Source: Aliishimia sp965656085
Lineage (GTDB): Bacteria; Pseudomonadota; Alphaproteobacteria; Rhodobacterales; Rhodobacteraceae
Length of the DNA stretch: 8,611 nucleotides
Direction: 5' to 3'
Assembly (NCBI GenBank): GCA_965656085.1
Contig: CBFHJA010000095.1
Coordinates: forward strand, 1 to 8,611
A model generated the notes under the pieces. The model had not been told where the DNA came from. It saw only the letters and a program-made list of their open reading frames with translations, and ran no database searches. Each line of letters starts with the position of its first letter. Position 1 is the stretch's first letter. The translations under genes and the position numbers were made by a program. Shown piece after piece: positions 1-5,105 of this stretch.

Positions 1-76
1 GCGGAGGCCTGCGGCTTTGTCTGTGTCGCTGTGGTCATCAGGTTGCATCCTTCTGCAAAGTGAAGTGATGCGCCCC

Positions 77-105
77 AATATTCACACATTTTTAGCTGTG
101 TCCAA
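77..105 (-). promoter_or_regulatory. Predicted alpA promoter with an embedded operator-like dyad
   Basis: On the minus strand TTGGAC (100-105) and AATATT (77-82) are separated by exactly 17 bases, a moderate sigma70-like pair (3/6 and 4/6). The start point would lie near 70, leaving a leader of about 30 bases before the alpA-like start codon at 38 (equal to 8572). The dyad ACACA (84-88) / TGTGT (97-101), with an 8-base spacer, sits between the two hexamers, where a bound protein would block polymerase. The binding protein is unknown; autoregulation by the AlpA-like protein is one possibility. The interval 39-119 between the 214-aa gene and alpA holds no other gene. Confidence 0.45.
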
Positions 106-119
106 AGATCCCTATGGCG

Positions 120-764
120 TTAAATGGCTTGTCTTTTGCCTATTTCCGTCCTGTGCACCTGCGCCTGCTTTTCAGGGCTTGCCGATATGCGCAGCACCGC
201 AAAGATATTACGAAGCGTGTCAATCCATTCGCCATATTCCCCGCCGTCAACGCTGCGGGTCGGCGGTTTTCCCGTTATCTGGTGAAAAAAGTTGGCTGCG
301 CACTCCGTCACCGCAGCGGCCTCAACCGACGGCGGCCTTCCACGCGGTGAGGGTGCGTCCTCGATCATGGAAGCCGCGTGCTGTGCGGTTTCTTGTGCCT
401 CGCGCAATCTCTGCACAAACTCTCCCGCCATTAAGCCTTCGCGCATAAGCTGGCTGGTCGCGGGCGCGTGCATACCGTCGATATGGTCCGCCAGCCTTGC
501 AGCCAAATCCTGCATCTTCCTCAGTTCGGCCACGCTGGCCTTACCCGATGCGGGCCTGTTACGAGGCTGTTCCTCGCCCTGCCCTTGCTTGGAAGCCGAA
601 TAAATGCGCGCGGCGGCTTGCTCGATAATTATCTCGCATGGGTTATGGTGGCCTAGCGCCTCTCGCAGGGCGTTGGCGATGAGCAGCGGGATAGGAACGG
701 GCCAGCCATCTTCACCTGTTTCATGTTCGGCGTTCCCGCAGTATTCATCAAACCAGCGCGACAT
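120..764 (-). CDS. Hypothetical protein cotranscribed with the integrase (214 aa)
   Basis: The function is not recognised. The start ATG (764-762) overlaps the integrase stop by one base (TGATG), and AAGG lies 7 bases upstream, so translation is probably coupled to int. The protein is soluble, with no signal peptide or membrane segment. Residues 23-60 look helical. A charged, low-complexity stretch (61-75) precedes a helical region rich in Ala, Arg and Glu (76-136) that could form a coiled coil. The C-terminal part (153-192) has an ordered pattern with a KPPTRSVDGGEYG segment followed by an amphipathic helix. From memory, similar proteins of unknown function occur beside integrases in Rhodobacterales elements. 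It is the last gene before the alpA promoter region. A role in recombination or its control is guessed only from position. Confidence 0.75.
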   Translation of the reverse strand: MSRWFDEYCGNAEHETGEDGWPVPIPLLIANALREALGHHNPCEIIIEQAAARIYSASKQGQGEEQPRNRPASGKASVAELRKMQDLAARLADHIDGMHAPATSQLMREGLMAGEFVQRLREAQETAQHAASMIEDAPSPRGRPPSVEAAAVTECAANFFHQITGKPPTRSVDGGEYGEWIDTLRNIFAVLRISASPEKQAQVHRTEIGKRQAI

Positions 765-1975
765 CAGGTGGCCTTTTTCATGTCGATGACCTCTACGTCC
801 TCTGCGCCGGTCACAAGCGCAGCAGCGCGCTCTGTTGCCTGCCGTAGTGGATCGTCCATCAAGTGAGCGTAGCGGGCCGTTGTGGCAGGCTGTGAGTGCC
901 CCAGCAGCGCACCGATGATCGGCAGGGAAAGCCCCGCCGATGCCAGCACCGACGCATAGGTGTGGCGCAGGTCGTGCATCCGCACCGTCTTGTTGCCATC
1001 ACCGTCCACCAGCCCAGCGGCGGCGCAGACATTCTCCCATTGCTTCTTGACTTCCTGTCGGTGCTGGCCCTCGGTCTGCCCCGGAAAGACGAATTCGCCT
1101 TCGCGGTCGATCCCATCAAGCAGCGCCACCGCCGCCGCCGATAATGGCACGCGGTGTTCGGTCTTTTGTTTCGTGGTCGATCCGGGCTTAATCCATCGCC
1201 CCGCCTGCAAGTCTATTTGATCCCAGCGGGCGGCAAGCGCCTCACCCTTCCTGCATCCGGTCAGCAGCATCAGGCGAAAGACATTTGCGGCTTGTTGATC
1301 GGGCAGATCCCGCAGGGCGTCGGTCAAGGCGCTGATTTCAGTCTGCGATAGATACCGCGTCCGCTTGGCCTCCTGATTTCGCTCTACGCCTCCCGCCGGA
1401 TTATCAGATCGCCACCCCCAGCGGACGGCCAGCCCCATCATCCGCGAGATAACCGAAAGGTCGCGGTTTGCCATCGTCGGCGCGGTGCGGCTGACCTTGC
1501 GGTGATAGTCCTCAACATCCGCGTGTTTTAGATCCTCGACCTTGTAGTGCTTGAAGTGATCCCGGATGCCTTTGCGTCGGGCGCTGCCATGAATTGACTG
1601 CCGGTATTGCTTTTGTGTTGCCGGGCGCAACCGTGGCAGATGATCTTCCTCGAAGCGGTCGCAAAGATCTGCAACCGTCCGGGCGTTCCGGGCCTCCTCC
1701 AGTTCTGCAAGCGGATCATGCCCAAGGCGAATTTTGGCCTTCATGTCGGCGGCGAATTTTCGGGCCGCTGTCACCTTCCATTCTGTCGCGCTGCCGATCG
1801 TGTAGCGGCGTTCCCTGCCAGCGATGCGATAGTTGAGGATGTAGGCGCGCGCGCCGCCCTTTGTGACGCGAACACCAAAGCCCGACACGTCGCTGTCATA
1901 GGTGATCTTTGCGCCACGATCAGGCAGGGGCAATTCCTTCACCAGCTTGTCGCCCAGGCGTTGTGAATTTTTCAT
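764..1975 (-). CDS. int: Tyrosine recombinase / phage integrase with Arm-type (DUF4102) N-terminus
   Basis: This 403-aa integrase catalyses site-specific integration and excision between attP and a chromosomal tRNA-Asn gene. Residues 8-90 match the DUF4102 Arm-binding domain (GAKITYDSDVSGFGVRVT-type opening), about 97-195 the core-binding SAM-like domain, and about 205-385 the catalytic domain. The catalytic set is visible: R242 in TGCRKGEAL, a lysine at 269 or 271 in KQKTEHRVPL, H334 and R337 in HDLRHTYAS, H360 in LGHSQPATT, and nucleophile Y369 in ARYAHL. Length is normal for the family and there is no frameshift. The ATG at 1975 has AGAGGG about 4 bases upstream, slightly close, but the N-terminal sequence fits the family start. 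The promoter and leader contain three probable Int arm sites, so Int probably represses its own synthesis. The attP core lies 172 bases upstream of the start. Confidence 0.96.
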   Translation of the reverse strand: MKNSQRLGDKLVKELPLPDRGAKITYDSDVSGFGVRVTKGGARAYILNYRIAGRERRYTIGSATEWKVTAARKFAADMKAKIRLGHDPLAELEEARNARTVADLCDRFEEDHLPRLRPATQKQYRQSIHGSARRKGIRDHFKHYKVEDLKHADVEDYHRKVSRTAPTMANRDLSVISRMMGLAVRWGWRSDNPAGGVERNQEAKRTRYLSQTEISALTDALRDLPDQQAANVFRLMLLTGCRKGEALAARWDQIDLQAGRWIKPGSTTKQKTEHRVPLSAAAVALLDGIDREGEFVFPGQTEGQHRQEVKKQWENVCAAAGLVDGDGNKTVRMHDLRHTYASVLASAGLSLPIIGALLGHSQPATTARYAHLMDDPLRQATERAAALVTGAEDVEVIDMKKAT

Positions 1976-1986
1976 TTGGCCCTCTG

Positions 1987-2041
1987 TGTCCGCACTGTGT
2001 CCGTAAAATCATGTGCAGTTAGTATGTGGGCCGTGTCCGCA
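1987..2041 (+). repeat. Left arm repeats: TGTCCGCA at 1987-1994 and 2034-2041, TGTCCGTA at 1998-2005
   Basis: Three direct copies of an 8-mer lie left of the attP core. The first two are 11 bases apart, about one helical turn, so they face the same side of the DNA. Extended context is GTGTCCGCA in most copies. They are most likely Int N-terminal-domain (arm) binding sites. The pair also lies 12-30 bases upstream of the int start codon. Confidence 0.8.
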
Positions 2042-2049
2042 ATTGTCTA
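2021..2049 (-). promoter_or_regulatory. Predicted int promoter overlapping an integrase arm site
   Basis: On the minus strand TAGACA (2044-2049; 5/6 to TTGACA) and CATACT (2021-2026; 4/6 to TATAAT) are 17 bases apart. The start point would be near 2014. One TGTCCGCA repeat (2034-2041) occupies the spacer and two more (1987-2005) lie in the leader next to the ribosome binding site. Int bound to attP would therefore cover its own promoter. The hexamers are read by eye and not tested. Confidence 0.5.
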
Positions 2050-2146
2050 GCGCTGTCTTTTTATATTCCATGTAAAACAGGCATTTATTGCGCGCGACCT
2101 AGTGATTTTGTGAGTTTTCAAGGGCTTGGAAAATGGTCCAAAAAAC

Positions 2147-2193
2147 GACTGTTAATCAATTGGTCGTAGGTTCGATCCCTACCGCCGGAGCCA
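2147..2193 (+). other. 3' part of tRNA-Asn(GTT): attP core identity block (not a complete tRNA)
   Basis: Bases 2149-2155 (CTGTTAA) form an anticodon loop with anticodon GTT at 2151-2153. Then come the 3' anticodon-stem strand TCAAT, a variable loop (2161-2165), a perfect T-arm (stem GTAGG/CCTAC, loop TTCGATC, 2166-2182), the 3' acceptor strand CGCCGGA, discriminator G (2190) and encoded CCA (2191-2193). No D-arm, 5' acceptor strand or matching 5' anticodon-stem strand precedes it: the bases before the loop are AACGA where ATTGA would be needed. Identity with the host gene therefore probably begins near 2147, and strand exchange probably occurs in the anticodon loop, a common tyrosine-integrase target. 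Integration would leave a working tRNA-Asn. Confidence 0.92.
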
Positions 2194-2259
2194 AAAAACC
2201 CAAATAAATCAGGAATTTACAGTAAAGCGGCGAAAGTGGCTTGTGTTCCTGTTTTCTTG

Positions 2260-2299
2260 TGTCCGCACCATGTCCGCACATTGGGAAGCCGTGTCCGCA
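2260..2299 (+). repeat. Right arm repeats: TGTCCGCA at 2260-2267, 2271-2278 and 2292-2299
   Basis: Three exact direct copies lie right of the attP core, in the same orientation as the left set. The first two are again 11 bases apart, and the third starts 21 bases further on, about two helical turns. The matched pair-plus-single design on both sides supports arm-type integrase sites over chance. Confidence 0.8.
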
Positions 2300-2314
2300 C
2301 CCCTCGGAATCAAC

Positions 2315-2590
2315 CTATGCTGCCGCGTCCTGCCGCGCGTAGAAGCGCCGTCGAGCACATTCGGGATCCACGCCAGCCAGGGTGCAGACCATGGCGAAGT
2401 CATCCGACCAGATCCAGGCCTCGCCTTCGTCTGACTGGCGGGCGTCATACAAACCGACTTTTAGAACCATGAGCCACAAAGCCCGCTCGTCCATCTGTGT
2501 CGCCCTGTCCGTGAAAACGGCGCGCGGCCCGGCGGGTTGTCCAGGCCGCCAGGCCGCGCTCTCAATGGGCGGTGCTTCTCCCCCGCCCAC
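2315..2590 (-). CDS. Hypothetical small protein, last gene before attP (91 aa, start uncertain)
   Basis: The function is not recognised. The conserved-looking part is the C-terminal half, with the pattern WIWSDDFAMVCTLAGVDPE followed by an Arg-rich helix (residues 59-86). From memory, small proteins with a similar DF-x2-VC-x-LAG-x-DP core occur in alphaproteobacterial prophages, without known function. The listed start is a GTG 7 bases after the previous gene's stop, with AGGA only 2 bases away, which is poor. An ATG at 2494 (59 aa) has AGGG 8 bases upstream and keeps the ordered core, so it may be the true start. There is no signal peptide or membrane segment. No clear terminator follows the stop at 2315. 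Confidence 0.6.
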   Translation of the reverse strand: MGGGEAPPIESAAWRPGQPAGPRAVFTDRATQMDERALWLMVLKVGLYDARQSDEGEAWIWSDDFAMVCTLAGVDPECARRRFYARQDAAA

Positions 2591-2597
2591 GATCCTG

Positions 2598-2804
2598 TCA
2601 GGCGGGTCTACCCGCCGAAAGTTGTTCGATCAGATCCTCGATGTCCGCCTGCGCCAGCAGCGCCGGTCGTTCCAGTTCTCGGGCAAGTTCCTCATCCACG
2701 ATCACGGGCGGCACGATTGCCTGAGGGTTGGCTTGGAAGATTTCGTAGGCGCGGACCGATACGTTCTTACGGGCGACCTTTGCGCGGCGTCGCTTGGCTG
2801 GCAT
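2598..2804 (-). CDS. Hypothetical small basic/acidic protein next to terS (68 aa)
   Basis: The function is not recognised. The ATG at 2804 has GAGG 7 bases upstream and begins 3 bases after the terS stop, so the two are surely cotranscribed. The N-terminus is strongly basic (MPAKRRRAKVARKN), and the rest is acidic and helical (EELARELERPALLAQADIEDLIEQL). That layout could suit a DNA-binding or adaptor protein. In an ordinary phage this position after terS would hold the large terminase. Here only this small gene is present, so it may modify TerS or helper TerL action, though this rests on position alone. Confidence 0.65.
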   Translation of the reverse strand: MPAKRRRAKVARKNVSVRAYEIFQANPQAIVPPVIVDEELARELERPALLAQADIEDLIEQLSAGRPA

Positions 2805-2807
2805 GGC

Positions 2808-3137
2808 TTAACCTCGATTAGACGGTATTGCAGGCGCTCTGGGCGGCTCTGTGGGGCCGTCGAGATCCAGATCGAGTTCTCGCAGTAGGCGGGCAAAGGC
2901 GACCCGGCTGTCGCGCTCCACGGCCACCTCTGGGCGCGCCTTGGGGGCGTCAAAGCGGTCGAGATAGGTCAAGCCTTGAATGTCCAGGATCGCCCGGGCT
3001 TGCTGGCCTCGATCCCACGCCTCACAAGCCAAGGTCAAAAGGCGGACGTGATGCGGCTCAAGCTGGAATTCTCGATTGACGGACCGCCACCAGCGGGCGG
3101 CGTCCTCGGAAAGATGCTCTGGGGCGGCTGTCTGCAT
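2808..3137 (-). CDS. terS: Phage terminase small subunit, P27 family-like (109 aa)
   Basis: TerS recognises phage DNA and hands it to the large terminase for packaging. The protein opens with LSEDAARWWRSV (about residues 9-20), has a helical middle containing LLTLACEAWDRGQQARAIL (38-56), and ends with the P27-like block RPEVAVERDSRVAFARLLRELDLD (about 69-92) and a proline-rich tail. The start at 3137 is preferred because AAAGGGA lies 5 bases upstream; the frame is open to 3224 but lacks a good site there. No large terminase is present, so this TerS would have to work with a helper phage TerL and steer it to the satellite DNA, as satellite TerS proteins do in PICIs. The family call is by eye. 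Confidence 0.8.
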   Translation of the reverse strand: MQTAAPEHLSEDAARWWRSVNREFQLEPHHVRLLTLACEAWDRGQQARAILDIQGLTYLDRFDAPKARPEVAVERDSRVAFARLLRELDLDLDGPTEPPRAPAIPSNRG

Positions 3138-3223
3138 GTCGGTCCCTTTTTGTGTTGAATGGGGTAAAGGCGCGATGACAGAAAGGTTCGCGCGCCGGTA
3201 TGGAAAAAGTGCGGCCAGGGCCA

Positions 3224-3242
3224 TAGACGGCCCTCCCGTCTA
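3224..3242 (-). other. Perfect 7-bp hairpin between capsid gene and terS
   Basis: TAGACGG (3224-3230) and CCGTCTA (3236-3242) are exact inverted repeats around a 5-base loop. The hairpin lies downstream of the capsid stop on the minus strand. No T-run follows directly, though CTTTTTCC appears about 20 bases on. It could be a weak terminator, an mRNA stability element lowering terS output relative to capsid, or a DNA site for TerS. Confidence 0.5.
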
Positions 3243-3248
3243 GGTTGT

Positions 3249-3277
3249 GGCAGGGCCAGCAGATCGCCAGCCCTGCC
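3249..3277 (-). other. Perfect 8-bp hairpin directly after the capsid stop codon
   Basis: GGCAGGGC (3249-3256) and GCCCTGCC (3270-3277) pair exactly around a 13-base loop, starting 6 bases after the capsid stop. No T-run follows, so it is not a canonical intrinsic terminator. Together with the second hairpin at 3224-3242 it fills the 3284-3138 gap, where phage genomes often place packaging or mRNA-processing signals. Confidence 0.5.
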
Positions 3278-3283
3278 GACGTC

Positions 3284-4642
3284 TTAACCCGTCACGCCAT
3301 CCAGAACGGTGAAGGCGCTTTCACGCGCCGCTGCGAAGTCGATCCGGGCATGGGCAATCAGGCCGAATTGCAAGGAGTCCATGAACCGTTCGCGCAGGAT
3401 CTCCACGCGGATCGAAGACCGGACGCCAATCAGCAGTTGGCTAAAGTCGCCTGCAATGATCTGGCTTTCATCGGACCCAGCGCCGCCATCGGTCGGAATT
3501 GCCGAGGTGTGCAGCATTGGCACCTGCTCCAGAACGCGAGGCATGTTCAGCGGCTGGCCATCGGAGGCCGTGAGGGACGCTAGGTCGTTCTCGTCGCGGG
3601 ATGCCATGATGAAGGCTCCCAGTCGCTCGTTGGCCCCGTGCAGCGCACCACGGGCGGTCATAAGCGGGCCATAGCCTGTCAGCGCGCCACCTGCGAAGGT
3701 GTTGCTGGTCAATCCGCTATAGTTGACGATACCGGTCGGCTCGGGGTCAGTGCCGCTGCCGATCAGACCAACCCGGTCGATCTCCTGCGCCATGGCTTTG
3801 GCAAGCACGTTTGGCAGTTCCGTTTCCAGGTTGACGCTGTCGTTCATCAATTCAACGGATGCCTTGACCATCACCGCGATCGACTTGGGCTTAAGAATGA
3901 CGCCACCGAAAGTCGGATCACTTTCGTTGACAGCCGCATTCTCAACGCGCCATGCCGGGGTCGGGTCTGCCGTGACTTTGGCAACCACGTTTTCGGCGCT
4001 GTCGAGCGGCATGGTCTGCGCACCAGCGGCGTCCAAAACCATTTCGGCGCGGGCGAGGTCGATCAGCTGGGCGCTGGTCACGGTAGGGACTGTGTAGCCT
4101 CCTGCGGCGTCTGTGCCGCCTGCGAGGGCGCGTTGTTCCGTTTCCGACTTGGCACCGGTCACGATAGCGCGCAGGAAAGCCCCAGGCGTGATGGCATCGT
4201 CATGGCTACGGGCCTGCGCCCATTGCCGCATCGGCTCACCGCTGCGCAGCGAATATGCGGCGGGCATGTCGCCATTGTCACCGCCATCAACGGCGGGGGA
4301 AGAACCGCTTGTGAACATGGGGCGCTTGTCGAGGTCCACGCCAGCCCAGGGGCCACGATCGCCGCGCTCATTGCGGGCGTCTTTGTCGCTGGCGCAATCG
4401 TCAGCGATAGCGGTAAGCGCATCGAAGGCGGCCTCGATCTCGGCGGCTCGGGCCTCGGGAGTGCCGTCTGCGACGCCTTCAATCAACGCTTTCGCAGTCG
4501 ACCGGGCGTCCCGCTCAACGCGGCAGAGATCCTGCCAGGTCAGGGTATGCGGCTCGAAGTGATCGAGATCGCCACCGGCTTTGCGAAGGGTCGCGATAAA
4601 GGGCTGGGCGTGCTTGCGCACCAGCAGGGTATTGGGGGTCAT
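3284..4642 (-). CDS. HK97-fold major capsid protein (452 aa)
   Basis: This is the shell-forming protein of tailed-phage heads. Residues 1-100 are charged and helical, like the HK97 delta (scaffolding) domain, followed by a Gly/Ser/Asp-rich linker (101-127). The capsid fold runs from about 150: the GGYTVPT stretch (181-187), the spine and E-loop region (200-275), DRVGLIGSGTDPEPTGI (289-305) typical of the family, and the C-terminal RVEILRERFMDSLQFGLIAHAR region (412-433). The ATG at 4642 is chosen because AAGGA lies 8 bases upstream; the frame is open to 4735 without a better site. Length is ordinary and the gene is intact. No portal, protease or scaffold gene accompanies it. A protease would have to come from the helper if the delta domain is cleaved. 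It may form smaller shells with helper parts (inference). Confidence 0.93.
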   Translation of the reverse strand: MTPNTLLVRKHAQPFIATLRKAGGDLDHFEPHTLTWQDLCRVERDARSTAKALIEGVADGTPEARAAEIEAAFDALTAIADDCASDKDARNERGDRGPWAGVDLDKRPMFTSGSSPAVDGGDNGDMPAAYSLRSGEPMRQWAQARSHDDAITPGAFLRAIVTGAKSETEQRALAGGTDAAGGYTVPTVTSAQLIDLARAEMVLDAAGAQTMPLDSAENVVAKVTADPTPAWRVENAAVNESDPTFGGVILKPKSIAVMVKASVELMNDSVNLETELPNVLAKAMAQEIDRVGLIGSGTDPEPTGIVNYSGLTSNTFAGGALTGYGPLMTARGALHGANERLGAFIMASRDENDLASLTASDGQPLNMPRVLEQVPMLHTSAIPTDGGAGSDESQIIAGDFSQLLIGVRSSIRVEILRERFMDSLQFGLIAHARIDFAAARESAFTVLDGVTG

Positions 4643-4811
4643 GTGAATGATCCTTGTCGATGAGGGGCGAGCGAAACGGTCACGCGCCCCGTGGCATTTC
4701 GGGGTTCGATCCGTCGCTTCTCCGCATCGCGGCAAGGTCGGGTGTCAGGCGGTGCATCGCATCCGCGAGACGGTATGTCGGGCCAGCGCATCGCGCCTTG
4801 ACCATGTGACA

Positions 4812-4841
4812 TAAATACCACAACATCTGTGATGTCGTCAA
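4812..4841 (-). promoter_or_regulatory. Candidate promoter for the capsid-terS module, with dyad in spacer
   Basis: The 195-base gap 4643-4837 is one of the few breaks in the minus-strand operon. On the minus strand TTGACG (4836-4841; 5/6) and TATTTA (4812-4817; weak) are 18 bases apart. A perfect dyad ACATC-TGT-GATGT (4823-4835) fills the spacer, as expected for a regulated promoter. A start near 4805 would leave a leader of about 160 bases before the capsid gene. An ATG at 4805 opens a 41-codon frame ending at 4680, which would be leaderless; no Shine-Dalgarno supports it. Separate control of head genes is plausible but unproven. Confidence 0.35.
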
Positions 4842-5092
4842 TGACGGGTCGCTTGCCGTGCCTCGATCCGATCGGCCAGGCGGCGCAGCTGGGCGGCCAC
4901 CGCAGTCGGGCTGTCGAGTTCGGCATAGAGTTCTGCCCCCGCCACCAGCGTGCACCCGGCGAAGATCCTGGCGCGGATCGGGCCGTCCCCCTGTTCGCGG
5001 ATGCCGTCAATGCGGCTTCGAATGTGAGCCGACGCGGCGGCCTTTTCCTCGTCGGTGATGGTCGCGAATAGTTCTCGGAGTTCGTCGTGCAT
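4838..5092 (-). CDS. Hypothetical small helical protein (84 aa)
   Basis: The function is not recognised. The ATG at 5092 has AAAGGGA about 7 bases upstream and is preferred over in-frame ATGs at up to 5161, which would overlap the previous gene. The sequence is almost wholly helical and charged: MHDELRELFATITDEEKAAA, then ARIFAGCTLVAGAELYAEL, then TAVAAQLRRLADRIEARQ. No catalytic motif, signal peptide or membrane segment is visible. It lies 13 bases after the preceding gene and before the gap leading to the capsid gene, so it closes the replication half of the operon. A regulatory or replication accessory role is possible from position only. Confidence 0.7.
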   Translation of the reverse strand: MHDELRELFATITDEEKAAASAHIRSRIDGIREQGDGPIRARIFAGCTLVAGAELYAELDSPTAVAAQLRRLADRIEARQATRH

Positions 5093-5105
5093 TGTATGGT
5101 CCCTT

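Larger units (their letters stand above)
1987..2299. other. attP: attP region: tRNA-Asn core flanked by three plus three arm-type repeats
   Basis: Between the int start and the 91-aa gene lie 339 bases without a gene (1976-2314). They hold the tRNA-Asn identity core (2147-2193) and six direct copies of a GTGTCCGCAC-like word, three on each side. AT-rich DNA between the arms and the core (about 2042-2146 and 2194-2250) would suit bending proteins such as IHF or an excisionase. This is the layout of lambda-type attP sites. In the integrated state the tRNA gene would be rebuilt at the end carrying 2194 onward, and int would lie at the opposite end (attR), reading inward. Confidence 0.88.

Noticed and set aside
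2147..2193. Functional tRNA-Asn gene
   Set aside because: Only the anticodon loop to CCA part is present; the 5' acceptor strand, D-arm and pairing 5' anticodon strand are missing, so it is an attP identity block.
2642..2649. TGTCCGCC as a further arm site
   Set aside because: One mismatch, inside a coding region about 340 bases from the other sites, and lacking the flanking consensus; likely chance.
3638..4663. Long plus-strand open frame (341 codons) opposite the capsid gene
   Set aside because: It is antisense to a clear HK97 capsid gene; its product is Gly/His/Arg-rich with no domain and no ribosome binding site. High-GC DNA often leaves such shadow frames.
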